A stretch of 57,616 nucleotides of DNA from Sinomonas albida (GCF_004919045.1 NZ_SWDW01000020.1:1-57616), one strand, 5' to 3'. Counted from the stretch's first letter, positions 45,903 to 55,152 are shown. The notes: a model not told the origin generated them from the sequence alone. Numbers and translations are program-made.

Positions 45903-46961
45903 ATGTCAGAGAACGCAACGCCTCAGAACGCCACGCCCCAGAACACCGAAGCACAGAACACCGCCGCAGCCCGGACCAGGACGCTCGGCACGGCCTCTCC
46001 CCTCACGGTCTCCTCGATGGGACTCGGCTGCATGGGCATGTCCGAGTTCTACGGCCTCCCGGACGAGGCCGCGGGCATCGAGACCATCCACCGCGCACTC
46101 GACCTTGGAGTCACGTTCCTCGACACCGCGGACATGTACGGCCCGTTCACGAACGAGATGCTCGTGGGCCGCGCGATCGCGGGCCGACGGGACGAGGTAC
46201 AGCTCGCCACCAAGTTCGGCAACATGCGTGGCCCGAACGGCGAGCGCCTCGGCATCAACGGGACGCCCGAGTACGTCCGCTCCGCGTGCGACGCCTCGCT
46301 CCAGCGACTCGGCGTGGACCACATTGACCTCTACTACCAGCACCGGGTCGACCCGAACGTCCCCATCGAGGAGACCGTGGGCGCGATGGCCGAGCTCGTC
46401 CAGGCCGGCAAGGTCCGGCACCTCGGGCTTTCCGAGGCGGCGCCCGCGACGATCCGCCGGGCCCACGCGGTCCACCCGATCACCGCACTCCAGACCGAGT
46501 ATTCGCTGTTCACCCGCGACCTCGAGGACGAGATCCTGCCCACGATCCGTGAGCTCGGGATCGGCCTCGTGCCGTACTCCCCGCTGGGCCGCGGCATCCT
46601 CACGGGGCGGCTCACCGCGGAATCGGTCGGGCGGGAGGCCGACGCGCGCCAGTCGCCGTACTTCCCGCGCTTCCAGGGCGAGGCGCTCGACGCCAACCTG
46701 CAGCTCGTCGCGAACGTCACGGCGCTTGCGGAGCAGAAGGGCGTGACGCCGGGCCAGATCGCCCTCGCGTGGGTCCTCGCGCAGGGCGAGGACGTCGTGC
46801 CGATCCCCGGCACGAAGCGGGTCAAGTACCTCGAGGAGAACGCTGCCGCGCGGAGCGTCGAGCTCTCGCCGAGCGAAGTCGCCGCCCTCGAGGACGCGGT
46901 GCCGCGCGGCGCCGTCGTCGGCCCCCGGTACGGCGACATGAGCCACATCGACCAGGGTTAG
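45903..46961 (+). CDS. aldo/keto reductase
   Basis: NADPH-dependent oxidoreductase of 352 aa of the AKR13-like type. Catalytic Asp/Tyr in [19 protein letters not shown] near residue 80, Lys in [12 protein letters not shown] near 107, His in [20 protein letters not shown] near 145, cofactor region [18 protein letters not shown] near 300. The N-terminal 25 residues are a low-complexity Asn/Thr/Gln repeat ([16 protein letters not shown]) not part of the fold. MerR-controlled by context, probably a carbonyl-stress response. Confidence 0.92.
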   Translation: MSENATPQNATPQNTEAQNTAAARTRTLGTASPLTVSSMGLGCMGMSEFYGLPDEAAGIETIHRALDLGVTFLDTADMYGPFTNEMLVGRAIAGRRDEVQLATKFGNMRGPNGERLGINGTPEYVRSACDASLQRLGVDHIDLYYQHRVDPNVPIEETVGAMAELVQAGKVRHLGLSEAAPATIRRAHAVHPITALQTEYSLFTRDLEDEILPTIRELGIGLVPYSPLGRGILTGRLTAESVGREADARQSPYFPRFQGEALDANLQLVANVTALAEQKGVTPGQIALAWVLAQGEDVVPIPGTKRVKYLEENAAARSVELSPSEVAALEDAVPRGAVVGPRYGDMSHIDQG

Positions 46962-46988
46962 CCGCTCATCTCTGCCTCAACGAACGAC

Positions 46989-47020
46989 GGCGGGCCCGCA
47001 CCTTGTGGTGCGGGCCCGCC
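46989..47020. terminator. strong bidirectional hairpin terminator
   Basis: Perfect 14-bp inverted repeat (46989-47002 and 47007-47020) with a TTGT loop and a TCTTCTCTC run after it on the plus strand. It follows the aldo/keto reductase and lies convergent to the ABC transporter genes. Confidence 0.85.
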
Positions 47021-47092
47021 TCTTCTCTCGGGGCGCTTGGGGCGTCGCCCCGAGGGGCCTAGATGACCCGAGTCGCCTCGATGACGCGCTGC

Positions 47093-48202
47093 TTAGCCGT
47101 TGTCGCCGGCAGGCGTCGTCGTGGTCTTCTCACCGAGCGTCTGGTTCGCCTTGGTGGCGAAGCTGTTGTCGAACGTGTCGGTGTACTTGATCTTCGAGAT
47201 GTCCTTGCCGAGCGTCGTGAACATGTCCGCGATCGTCTTCGGGCCGCCCGCCGGCATCAGGCCATCAGGAAGGAACTGCCCCTTGTCCGCCGTGAGGGCC
47301 TTGACGTAGTCCGCCTTCGTGACGTTCTTGTTCGTGGTGTAGTCCGAGGGCAGCTTGTCCGCGATCTCCTGAGCCGAGTGCGTGTTGATCCAGTGCATCG
47401 TCTTGACGAGGGCGTTGACCACCTTCTGGACGGTGTCCTTGTTGGCGTCGACCCATTCCTTCTTCGCGATGATGCTCGCGGCCGGCCAGTTGCCGCCCAC
47501 GGTCTTGTTGGCGCCGTCGGTCGTGGCAAGATCGATCGCCGACTCGGCGACCCCCTGGCTCTCCATCGCGGCAACCGTGGGCTGGGTGGTCATGACACAG
47601 TCGGCGAGACCGTTCTTGATCGCCGCAATCGCCGTTGCGCCGGCGCCCGCCTTGACGGTCTTGTAGTCCTTGCCGGACTTGAGCCCAGCCTTCGACGCGA
47701 TGAACTGCGTGAGGGTGTCAGTGCCCGAACCGAGGTCCGTGACGCCCATGTTCTTGCCCTTGATATCGGCAGGCGAGTGGACGTTGGCCTTGGGGCTGCA
47801 CATGATCCGCTCGCCGGGAGCGCCGGAGAGCTGGACGACGCTGATGACGTCCTTGCCTTCGAGCTGGAAGTCGTACGTGTGGTTGTACCACGCGCCCGAC
47901 ATGTCGACCTGGCCGGAGACCATAGCGTCCTCCGCGCCGACGCCACCGTCCTGCTCGGTGGAAAGCTGCATGTCGACGCCCTGCTCCTTGTAGTAGCCGA
48001 GCTGCTCTGCCAGCTTGTAGGGGAGGTAGATCTGCTTGTCGATGCCGCCGATCATCATCTTCACGGTGGGCATCGGGCCGCTGGCACCCGAACTGCCCGC
48101 GGCGCCGGCGCTTGCGGCGGGGCTGCTAGAGCCGCCGCAAGCGGTGAGGCTGAGAGCCACGGCGGTGACTGCAGCAGCGGCAAAGATAGTGCGCTTCATC
48201 AT
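47093..48202 (-). CDS. ABC transporter solute-binding lipoprotein (NitT/TauT, SsuA/NMT1-like)
   Basis: Lipid-anchored binding protein of 369 aa from the ATG at 48202 (another in-frame ATG at 48214). Signal peptide ends in the lipobox LSLTACGG, then a Ser/Ala/Gly linker. The body has the NMT1/SsuA pattern (YLPYKLAEQLGYYKEQGVDM, SGQVDMSGAWYNHTYDFQLE, DIKGKNMGVTDLGSGTDTLT). Third gene of ATPase - permease - binding protein on the minus strand. The ligand (sulfonate, nitrate-like, pyrimidine or aromatic acid) cannot be fixed from sequence. Confidence 0.9.
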   Translation of the reverse strand: MMKRTIFAAAAVTAVALSLTACGGSSSPAASAGAAGSSGASGPMPTVKMMIGGIDKQIYLPYKLAEQLGYYKEQGVDMQLSTEQDGGVGAEDAMVSGQVDMSGAWYNHTYDFQLEGKDVISVVQLSGAPGERIMCSPKANVHSPADIKGKNMGVTDLGSGTDTLTQFIASKAGLKSGKDYKTVKAGAGATAIAAIKNGLADCVMTTQPTVAAMESQGVAESAIDLATTDGANKTVGGNWPAASIIAKKEWVDANKDTVQKVVNALVKTMHWINTHSAQEIADKLPSDYTTNKNVTKADYVKALTADKGQFLPDGLMPAGGPKTIADMFTTLGKDISKIKYTDTFDNSFATKANQTLGEKTTTTPAGDNG

Positions 48203-48274
48203 TGTTTTACGCATCCTTTGTTGGTCCACGAGGGATCGGTTGGTTGATGGCTGTTGTTACTGGGGATTGTGGAG

Positions 48275-48300
48275 CTGATCCCGAAGTTGCTCGGGATCAG
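48275..48300. other. intercistronic hairpin between permease and binding-protein genes
   Basis: Perfect 10-bp inverted repeat (48275-48284 and 48291-48300, ctgatcccga arms) with a 6-base loop and no T-tract. In an importer operon such a hairpin could protect one part of the transcript or adjust the ratio of binding protein to permease. Confidence 0.55.
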
Positions 48301-48326
48301 CCCTGCTGGTCTGGCCGTGCGCAGCC

Positions 48327-49238
48327 TCAGATGCTCTGGGCCTCAGACTTGTTCGGCGGCCGCCACTTGAGGAGCGAGTGCTCGAGAAGCCCGATGAGGT
48401 ACTCGGCCAGGAGCGTGATGACGGCGATGATGATCATGCACGCGAAGACCGTGTCTGGGTCGAACTTCCCCTGAGCTTGGCTGATGATGAGGCCAAGCCC
48501 CTGCTGCGCACCGAGCACCTCGGCCACGAGGGCGCCGATGATCGCGAAGCCGAAGGCCGTATGGAGGCTCGCGATGATCCACGTCATGGCGGACGGGATG
48601 GTCACGTGAATTGCGACCTGAAGCGGTGAGGCGCCGAGGACGCGGACGTTCGCGACAAGATTCTGGTCGACTTCGCGGACGCCCTGGAACGCATTGAAGA
48701 AGACCACGAAGAAGACGAGCACGGCGGCGAGGAGGACCTTCGGGAAGGTCCCGAGGCCGAACGCGACGATGAAGATCGAGCCGAGGATGATACGGGGGAT
48801 CGAGTTGACGATCCGGATGTACGGGCCGACCACCGAGGAGAGGTATCTGTTGGAGCCGAGAAGCAGACCCAGCACGATTCCGGCGACCGTTCCGAGGAGG
48901 AAGCCGAGGATGGCCTCCTGGCCGGTGACCCAGATGTTCTCCCAGATCGAGCCGAACGAGGCGTCTTCCGTGTTGGTGAAGAGCGTCACGAGGCTGTCCC
49001 AGATCTGACTCGGCATGCCGAAGAAGAACGGGTCAACCAAAGGGTGCTTGCCATCAGGCTTCAGATTCGTGCACAGCTGCCACCCGCCGATGATGACGAC
49101 GGCGAGCAGGACCCTGCCAACCCAAATCAGGATCTGGCGGCGCTGGCTCGCCTGGCGGCCCCTAGCGGCGATTTGGGCGGCCGATTCTTCGGTCTTGGGG
49201 GCGCCACTTTGCGCGCTGCCCTGGGCGAGAGTTGTCAT
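48327..49238 (-). CDS. ABC transporter permease (NitT/TauT type)
   Basis: Inner-membrane permease of 303 aa with about six helices. N-terminal 35 residues hydrophilic, first helix ILIWVGRVLLAVVIIGGWQL. The EAA-type ATPase contact loop is NAFQGVREVDQNLVANVRVLG near residue 195. The start ATG overlaps the ATPase stop by four bases (ATGA). Works with the ATPase at 49235-50086 and the binding protein at 47093-48202. Confidence 0.92.
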   Translation of the reverse strand: MTTLAQGSAQSGAPKTEESAAQIAARGRQASQRRQILIWVGRVLLAVVIIGGWQLCTNLKPDGKHPLVDPFFFGMPSQIWDSLVTLFTNTEDASFGSIWENIWVTGQEAILGFLLGTVAGIVLGLLLGSNRYLSSVVGPYIRIVNSIPRIILGSIFIVAFGLGTFPKVLLAAVLVFFVVFFNAFQGVREVDQNLVANVRVLGASPLQVAIHVTIPSAMTWIIASLHTAFGFAIIGALVAEVLGAQQGLGLIISQAQGKFDPDTVFACMIIIAVITLLAEYLIGLLEHSLLKWRPPNKSEAQSI

Positions 49239-50086
49239 GCTGCACCTGCCGTTCGCGCATAGGCGCGGGTTACTTCGTCCTTGAGTGATTCCCAGATCTG
49301 CTCCTGCAGCTCGAGGAAGCGGGACTCGTGGCGAATCTGCTGAACGTTCCCGCGGGGGCGAGGAAGGTCGATGTCGAAGACGTCCTTGACCGTGCCCGGG
49401 CTAGTCGTCATGATGACGACCCGGTCGGAGAGAGCGACAGCTTCGTCGAGGTCGTGGGTGATGAACAGCACCGTGGGGCGCAGGTCTTCCCAGAGCTTCA
49501 GGAGCTCGTTCTGCATGATCGCCTTGGTCTGCACGTCGAGCGCACCGAACGGCTCGTCCATGAGCAGAATCCGCGGGTTGTTGATGAGGGCCGCCGCCAT
49601 GGCAACGCGCTTGCGCATACCGCCCGAAAGCTGGTGCGGGTAGCGGTCCTCGAAGCCGGCGAGCCCCACGCGGCGGAGCCAGTCGAGCGCCAGCACGGTG
49701 GCTTCCTTCTTCGGGGTGCCGAGCAGGATCGGACCCATCATCACGTTGTTCAGCACGCTCTTCCATGGGAAGAGTGCGTCGGCCTGGAACATGTAGCTCA
49801 CGCCGTCAGTGATGCCGTCAACGATGTTGGCGCCGACCCGGACCCCGCCCGCGCTCGGCCTCTCGAGTCCGGAGACCTGCGCGAGCGTAGTCGACTTGCC
49901 GCAGCCGGTTGGGCCGACGATCGAGCAGAACTGGCCCGGCTCGACGGCGAGGGTCACGTCGCGGATGGCGGTAAAGGTTTCGCCCTTCGGCGTCAGGTAG
50001 CGCTTGGTCAGACCGGCAATGTCGATCCGCGCTCGCCCGTCCGCGCCCTCTCGGGCCGCGGAGCGGTCTGGATGATTCACACCCAT
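49235..50086 (-). CDS. ABC transporter ATPase (NitT/TauT, SsuB/TauB-like)
   Basis: ATP-binding subunit of 283 aa. Walker A GPTGCGKST near residue 58, Q-loop MFQADALFPWKSVLNNV near 97, signature LSGGMRKRVAMAAALI near 144, Walker B RILLMDEPFGALD near 164, switch FITHDLDEAVAL near 195. Start is the ATG at 50086; a TTG two codons earlier is an alternative. First gene of the importer operon and divergent from the sensor kinase gene, 276 bases away. Confidence 0.94.
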   Translation of the reverse strand: MGVNHPDRSAAREGADGRARIDIAGLTKRYLTPKGETFTAIRDVTLAVEPGQFCSIVGPTGCGKSTTLAQVSGLERPSAGGVRVGANIVDGITDGVSYMFQADALFPWKSVLNNVMMGPILLGTPKKEATVLALDWLRRVGLAGFEDRYPHQLSGGMRKRVAMAAALINNPRILLMDEPFGALDVQTKAIMQNELLKLWEDLRPTVLFITHDLDEAVALSDRVVIMTTSPGTVKDVFDIDLPRPRGNVQQIRHESRFLELQEQIWESLKDEVTRAYARTAGAA

Positions 50087-50111
50087 GTTCAAAGACCTCT
50101 CTGTCCTGTGG

Positions 50112-50131
50112 GAAAGACGTCTACGTCTTTC
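50112..50131. promoter_or_regulatory. perfect inverted repeat in the ABC/two-component intergenic region
   Basis: gaaagacg-tcta-cgtctttc: 8-bp arms, 4-base spacer, 26 bases before the ATPase ATG in a locally A/T-rich stretch (followed by gatatttaaacg). It may be a regulator binding site or an RNA hairpin in the operon leader. A link to the response regulator downstream of the divergent kinase is speculative. The rest of the 276-base gap shows no other clear element. Confidence 0.55.
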
Positions 50132-50362
50132 GATATTTAAACGACGGAATTTCTTTCCTACGCCTCGACCGGCAAAGCGCCAGGCAAAATTTGCGTGATC
50201 GCCATTGCCTGCGGGATCCTTTCTTCATGCCCAGTGAGCTGAATCACAGCGTCTGGTACTACGGTAGAAAGGACGCGGAGGTGCAGCCAGAGTTGCGCGG
50301 ATTGCGAGGATTAATAGCTTTCATTCATGTTTTGAGCCTTTTGATCGTTTGGTGAGAACCAC

Positions 50363-51976
50363 GTGATTCCGGCTCGAACATGGTGGCGGGCGCGCCCGCT
50401 CGCCTCCCAGATCCTCGTGTGGACGTTGTGCCTGCTCCTCCTCACGGTCGCCCTGGGCGGATTCGTCACGAACCGCATCACGGGGCAGGTCCTCGATGAG
50501 CAATTCCGTCAGCGCGCTCTCGGGGTCGCGACGACGGTCGCCCAGATGCCTGAGATCGCCGCGGCGCTCCAGACCCACGACCCCTCGAAGCGCATCCAAG
50601 CCCTCGCGCAACAGGTCCGCTCCCAAGCGCAAACGGACTACGTCGTCGTCACCGACCGCGACGGGATCCGATATTCGCATCCCAACGCCGCCCTCATCGG
50701 CAAGCAGCTCGAGGAACCCGTCGAGGTGCTTGACGGCCAGACCCATGTGGGCACCGACCCAGGCAGCCTCGGGCTCTCCGCCAACGCCAAGGCCCCGATT
50801 TTCGACGCCGAGGGGAACGTGATCGGCGAGGTCTCCGTGGGCATCCTCGAGACGGCGGTGCTGACCCAGCTCGGACAGCAGGCCTGGCTCATCGTGGGCT
50901 ATTCCGCGCTCATCCTCCTGATCGGCAGCACGGGCTCAGTACTGCTCGCCCGCGGCATCAAACGCGCCACATTCGGGCTCGAGCCGGCAGAGATCGCCTC
51001 GCTCCTGCAGGACCGTGAGGCGCTCCTGCACGGCATCCGCGAGGCCATGGTCGGCCTCGACGACCACCAACGAATCACGGTCATCAACAACGAGGCCCGG
51101 CGGCTGCTCAACATTGAGGGAACGGCTCTCGGTCGGCCGATCCAGGAGCTCCTCCCGGACGGGCGGCTTCGCGACATCCTCACCGGCAAGGCGACCGGGG
51201 CCGACCAGGCGGTCATCACCGACGACGCCCTCCTGGTGGCCAACCGCATGCCGGTGAGCGTCGGCGGCCGGAGCGTCGGCGCCGTCGTCACCATCCGGGA
51301 CCGCACCGAGGTCGAGGCGCTCGTCCGGGACCTGCGCTCCATGGAGGGCCTCATCCAGGCGCTGCGCGCCCAGGAGCACGAGTACGCGAACCGGCTGCAC
51401 GTGGTGAGCGGGCTGCTCGAGCTCGGCGAGGTGGACCAGGCCCGCACGTTCATCTCGGGCGTCGCAGACACGTCCCGCTCCCTCGGAGAAGGGCTCCGGG
51501 CGCGCATCGAGCCGCCCGAACTCGCCGCCCTCATCCTCGCGAAGGTGACCATCGCGGCCGAGCAGGACGTCCATCTCACCATCACGGACGACTCCCGGCT
51601 GCGCCAGCCGTTCCTGGGCGCGCAGGAGCTGCTCACCATCGTGGGGAACCTGCTCGACAACGCGATCGACGCCGTCGTCGGCCAGCCCGAACCGCGCGAG
51701 GTGACGCTCCAGCTCGACGACTCGTCCGGGATCTTCGTCTCGGTGACCGACAGCGGTCCGGGCGTGCCCGCAGAGGCGGTGGACGACGTCGTCCGCGATG
51801 GCTACACGACGAAGCAGGCCCGGCCGGGCATGCGACGTGGGATCGGGCTCGCGCTCGTCGCGCGGATCGTGCGGCGGGCCGGTGGGACGATGGATGTGTT
51901 CGCCGGTCCAGGCGGACGGTTTGAGGTGTGGGTCCCCGCAACGGGGCAGGGAGCCGAAGGAGAGGCGCAGGCATGA
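50363..51976 (+). CDS. sensor histidine kinase, CitA/DcuS (citrate/malate) family
   Basis: Membrane sensor of 537 aa. Helix 1 at about 12-36, then an extracytoplasmic PAS-like (sCache/CitA type) domain at about 40-170 (DYVVVTDRDGIRYSHPNAAL, IGEVSVGILETAVL), helix 2 at about 173-195, a cytosolic PAS at about 215-330, and the kinase domain. The H-box EHEYANRLHVVSGLLELG is family-specific; the N-box is NLLDNAIDAV and the G-boxes are DSGPGVP and GIGLALV. GTG start. Its stop overlaps the response-regulator ATG (ATGA). Probably senses a di- or tricarboxylate or related acid. Confidence 0.92.
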   Translation: MIPARTWWRARPLASQILVWTLCLLLLTVALGGFVTNRITGQVLDEQFRQRALGVATTVAQMPEIAAALQTHDPSKRIQALAQQVRSQAQTDYVVVTDRDGIRYSHPNAALIGKQLEEPVEVLDGQTHVGTDPGSLGLSANAKAPIFDAEGNVIGEVSVGILETAVLTQLGQQAWLIVGYSALILLIGSTGSVLLARGIKRATFGLEPAEIASLLQDREALLHGIREAMVGLDDHQRITVINNEARRLLNIEGTALGRPIQELLPDGRLRDILTGKATGADQAVITDDALLVANRMPVSVGGRSVGAVVTIRDRTEVEALVRDLRSMEGLIQALRAQEHEYANRLHVVSGLLELGEVDQARTFISGVADTSRSLGEGLRARIEPPELAALILAKVTIAAEQDVHLTITDDSRLRQPFLGAQELLTIVGNLLDNAIDAVVGQPEPREVTLQLDDSSGIFVSVTDSGPGVPAEAVDDVVRDGYTTKQARPGMRRGIGLALVARIVRRAGGTMDVFAGPGGRFEVWVPATGQGAEGEAQA

Positions 51977-52650
51977 TCCGTACCCTCGTGGTCGATGACG
52001 ACTACCGGGTGGCCAGGCTGCACGCCGCGCAGGTCGCGCGCGTGCCGGGCTATGAATGCGTGGGCGAGGCCCATTCCGCCGCGGAGGCCAGCGAGGCCGT
52101 GGATCGGCTCGCCCCGGACCTGCTCCTCCTCGACGTGTACCTCCCGGACGAGGACGGGATCGCGCTGCTTCGCACGCTGCGCGAGGAGGGCCACGACGTC
52201 GACGCGATCATCATCACGGCCGCGCGCGACGTCGCGACCGTGCGCGCCGCGATGCGCGGCGGCGCGGTGTACTACCTCGTCAAGCCGTTCGGCTTCGAGC
52301 AGCTCACCGCCCAGCTCCTCGCGTACCGACGGTGGCGCGCCGAGGCCGAATCCAGGCACATCGGCGGCCAGACGGACGTCGACGCGCTGTTCGCTTCGCG
52401 CCACGCCCCTACCGGCCCGGGACCCACCTCGCGCACCCTCCCGCCGACCATGCAGAAGGTGCTCGAGGCGGTGCGCGCGGCGGAGCGGCCGCTCGGTGCC
52501 CAGGACGTCTCGGACCTCGTGGGGATCTCGCGCCCCACCGCGCAGCGCTACCTGAGCGAGCTCGAGCGCAAGGGCCGGCTCGAGCTCAAGCTCGAGTACG
52601 GGACCACGGGGCGGCCCGTGAACACGTACCTCGCGCGGCCGGGGGGCTGA
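51973..52650 (+). CDS. response regulator, CitB/DctR family
   Basis: Response regulator of 225 aa. Receiver domain at 1-120 with the acidic pocket VVDDD and the phospho-acceptor D54 in LLLLDVYLPDEDG, then KPF near 106. The C-terminal output is a winged HTH (MQKVLEAVRAAERPLGAQDV, SDLVGISRPTAQRYLSELER), as in the CitB family. Partner of the kinase at 50363-51976. Targets may include the divergent ABC importer or a carboxylate carrier elsewhere; neither is proven. Confidence 0.93.
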   Translation: MIRTLVVDDDYRVARLHAAQVARVPGYECVGEAHSAAEASEAVDRLAPDLLLLDVYLPDEDGIALLRTLREEGHDVDAIIITAARDVATVRAAMRGGAVYYLVKPFGFEQLTAQLLAYRRWRAEAESRHIGGQTDVDALFASRHAPTGPGPTSRTLPPTMQKVLEAVRAAERPLGAQDVSDLVGISRPTAQRYLSELERKGRLELKLEYGTTGRPVNTYLARPGG

Positions 52651-52820
52651 GCAAGGAGGCACTGGCGGTACCTGTCTCAGCAGGGTCTCCCCCGCCGTCG
52701 TCGTCTGCGGTCTCCTTGAAGTGGCCTGACCGCGCAGCCCCACCAGGCCGCGGCGGCCGTCGACCACCCGGGTCGATCACTTACGGTCACTCAGACCGGT
52801 CACTCACTGGGAGAGGCTTC

Positions 52821-53858
52821 ATGCGAGCAACGTTCATGTACGGCGCGGGCGACGTCAGGATCGAGGAGACCCCCGATCCCGCCATCCGTCAGCCCACCGA
52901 TGCCGTGGTGCGCGTCCTCCGGGCGTGCATCTGCGGCTCCGATCTCCACCCGTATCACAGTCTGCCCAGCGCGCCTGAAGGGCGCCCGATGGGACACGAG
53001 TTCATCGGCGTCGTCGAGGAGGTGGGCTCCGACGTCGCGACCCTGCGCAGGGGCGACTTCGTCATCGCGCCGTTCGCGTGGTCCGACGGGACGTGCGAGT
53101 TCTGCCGCGAGGGCCTCCAGACGTCGTGCCTCCATGGCGGCTTCTGGGGCGGCAACGGGATCGGCGGCGGCCAGGCCGAGGCCGTGCGCGTCCCGCTCGC
53201 GGACGGCACGCTCGTCAAGGTCCCCGAACCGGTCGACGAGGCCTTGTACCCCGCGCTGCTCACGCTCTCGGACGTGTACGGCACCGGCCATCACGCGGCG
53301 ATCCGGGCGGGCGTCACCTCGGGCGACACTGTCGCGGTGATTGGCGACGGCGCGGTGGGCCTCATGGCGGTCCTGTCCGCGAAGCAACTCGGCGCCGAAC
53401 GCATCATCCTCATGGGCCGCCACACGGTCCGGACGGATCTGGGCGTCGAGTTCGGCGCCACCGACGTCGTGGCGGAGCGCGGCGAGGAGGGCATCGCGAA
53501 GGTTCGCGAGCTCACAGGCGGCCGCGGCGCCGCAAAGGTCCTCGAGGCCGTAGGGCACATGCCCGCGTACGAGCAGGCCGTGGGGATCGTCCGCCCCGGC
53601 GGCGTCATCAGCCGCGTCGGGGTGCCGCAGTACGACGACGCCGCCGTTGGCTTCGCGAGCCTCTTCGGGCCGAACGTGACGCTCACGGGCGGGCCGGCGC
53701 CGGTCCGCGCGTACATCGAAGAGCTGCTGCCGGCCGTGCTCGACGGGACCGTCCAACCCGGCAAGGTCTTCGACCGCACCGTTGGCCTCGACGAGGTGCC
53801 GGAGGGCTACAAGGCCATGGACGCACGCGAGGCCCTCAAGGTGCTCGTCCGGCCGTAG
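52821..53858 (+). CDS. zinc-dependent alcohol dehydrogenase (MDR family)
   Basis: Medium-chain dehydrogenase of 345 aa. Catalytic-zinc residues in CICGSDLHPYHS near 37 and GHEFIGVVEEVG near 60; structural zinc site CEFCREGLQTSCLHGGFWG near 92 (three cysteines visible, one of the usual four being less clear). Rossmann motif VAVIGDGAVGLMAVLSAKQL near 172. GGGAGAGG before the ATG. The preceding 170-base gap shows no clear gene. Substrate unknown; threonine or polyol dehydrogenase relatives are possible. Confidence 0.9.
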   Translation: MRATFMYGAGDVRIEETPDPAIRQPTDAVVRVLRACICGSDLHPYHSLPSAPEGRPMGHEFIGVVEEVGSDVATLRRGDFVIAPFAWSDGTCEFCREGLQTSCLHGGFWGGNGIGGGQAEAVRVPLADGTLVKVPEPVDEALYPALLTLSDVYGTGHHAAIRAGVTSGDTVAVIGDGAVGLMAVLSAKQLGAERIILMGRHTVRTDLGVEFGATDVVAERGEEGIAKVRELTGGRGAAKVLEAVGHMPAYEQAVGIVRPGGVISRVGVPQYDDAAVGFASLFGPNVTLTGGPAPVRAYIEELLPAVLDGTVQPGKVFDRTVGLDEVPEGYKAMDAREALKVLVRP

Positions 53859-54007
53859 CACGGAGGCTGGCGCCGAGGCGCACGCCTTCAAGCCCCGACT
53901 TGGGGATTCCGGCCGTCGATGCGTAGGGGGCGGCGGCGAAGAGCGGACGACGTCGGCACTCACCCGGGTGCCGGCGTCGCCCGTTCTCGGCTCTGACAGC
54001 TGATCGA

Positions 54008-54015
54008 ACTGAGTT
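54008..54015 (+). repeat. target site duplication, left copy (actgagtt)
   Basis: The 8 bases before the left inverted repeat are identical to the 8 bases after the right outer repeat (56987-56994). Eight bp is the duplication length known for IS1595-family elements. It defines the outer boundaries of the insertion as 54016-56986. Confidence 0.85.
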
Positions 54016-54040
54016 ATTGGGTATCTGCTTAGATGAAGTA
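54016..54040 (+). repeat. terminal inverted repeat, module A left
   Basis: attgggtatctgctt starts the repeat; with the right end of module A it matches in 24 of 25 positions. Confidence 0.9.
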
Positions 54041-54050
54041 GGTTTGGGCC

Positions 54051-55007
54051 ATGGCTGAATTGTCGCGGCAGATGCCGCGGGCGGGCGTGGACTACCCGAA
54101 GAACTTCGGGCAGTTCCAGGATTGGTTCAGCACTGACGGGGCCTGCTTCGAGTATCTGGCGAGGCTGCGCTGGCCGGAGGGGTTCGTCTGCCCGAAGTGT
54201 GGCGGACGGGAGTACTGGCGCGCGGGCGCTGTGCTGTGGATGTGCAAGGCCTGCTCGCGGCGGACGTCGGTGACGGCAGGGACGATCTTCGACCGCACCC
54301 GCACGCCGCTGCGGACGTGGTTCGCCGCGGTGTGGTTCGTGACTTCGCAGAAGAACGGCGTGTCCGCCCTTGGGCTGCAGCGGGTCCTGGGGCTGAAGTC
54401 CTATGAGACGGCGTGGGCGTGGATGCACAAGCTCCGCCGGGCCATGGTCCGGCCCGACCGGGAGATGCTCTCTGGGCTGGTCGAGGTCGACGAGAGCTTC
54501 ATCGGCGGGGTCCACCGAGACATGCCCGGCCTCGGATCCGACAAGATCTCGGTCCTCATCGCCGCCGAGCACCTGGGCCACAACCGGATCGGACGCATCC
54601 GCCTCGAGCCCGGCCCGCTCGACCGCAGGCTCGCCGTGGTGAAGTTCGGCCAGCGCGTCGTCGCCCCCGGTTCCACGATCCGCACCGACGGGGCGAGGCA
54701 GCTGCGGCGCTTCGCCGACCTCGGCTACGAGCACGAGTACTTCACCCAGCTCGGCTCGGACATCCCCGCGCACGTGAACATGCCGGCGGTCCACATGGCT
54801 GCCTCCCAGCTCAAGCGCTGGATCGACGGCACACTGCACCAGGGCATCTCACGGGAGCAGCTGGCCTACTACCTCGACGAGTTCACCTTCCGCTTCAACC
54901 GGCGCACCGCCAGAAGCCGCGGTCTGCTGTTCTACCGGCTCCTCCAGCAGGCCACCAACACCGACCCGGCGCCCCTGAAGGACCTCGTTATCCCGCGCGA
55001 CGACTGA
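54051..55007 (+). CDS. IS1595 family transposase (ISXO2-like DDE domain)
   Basis: Intact transposase of 318 aa. N-terminal zinc ribbon CPKCGGREYW...WMCKAC (about residues 47-66), a helical domain (TPLRTWFAAVWFVTSQKNG), then the ISXO2-like catalytic domain: first acidic residue in LVEVDESFIGGVH near 146, second in STIRTDGARQLRR near 213, and the family C-terminal part VHMAASQLKRWIDGTLHQG followed by YLDEFTFRFNRRTARSR. The ATG lies 10 bases after the left repeat. No frameshift or stop, so the element may still be active and could mobilise module B in trans. Confidence 0.95.
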   Translation: MAELSRQMPRAGVDYPKNFGQFQDWFSTDGACFEYLARLRWPEGFVCPKCGGREYWRAGAVLWMCKACSRRTSVTAGTIFDRTRTPLRTWFAAVWFVTSQKNGVSALGLQRVLGLKSYETAWAWMHKLRRAMVRPDREMLSGLVEVDESFIGGVHRDMPGLGSDKISVLIAAEHLGHNRIGRIRLEPGPLDRRLAVVKFGQRVVAPGSTIRTDGARQLRRFADLGYEHEYFTQLGSDIPAHVNMPAVHMAASQLKRWIDGTLHQGISREQLAYYLDEFTFRFNRRTARSRGLLFYRLLQQATNTDPAPLKDLVIPRDD

Positions 55008-55152
55008 GTCCGGCTGGCTACGTCAACACCAACCAGGACCAGGATGACGGTCTGGCTCGGGACGACTTCTGCAGTTGTCCTGGCCACCGCATCTAGCGGA
55101 AGAGGATTGGCCCATATACTCTCGCGGACAGACACGGCATCAGGGGGGAAAG

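Noticed and set aside
42938-46746. Two frames of more than 900 codons, one on each strand, across metZ-SRPBCC-YbdK-MerR-AKR
   Set aside because: They are out-of-frame or antisense to clearly recognisable genes and show only Arg/Pro/Ala-rich composition.
55008-55152. Additional gene between transposase and cargo lipoprotein
   Set aside because: No frame with a start and ribosome site; only a possible -10 (TATACT) for the lipoprotein.
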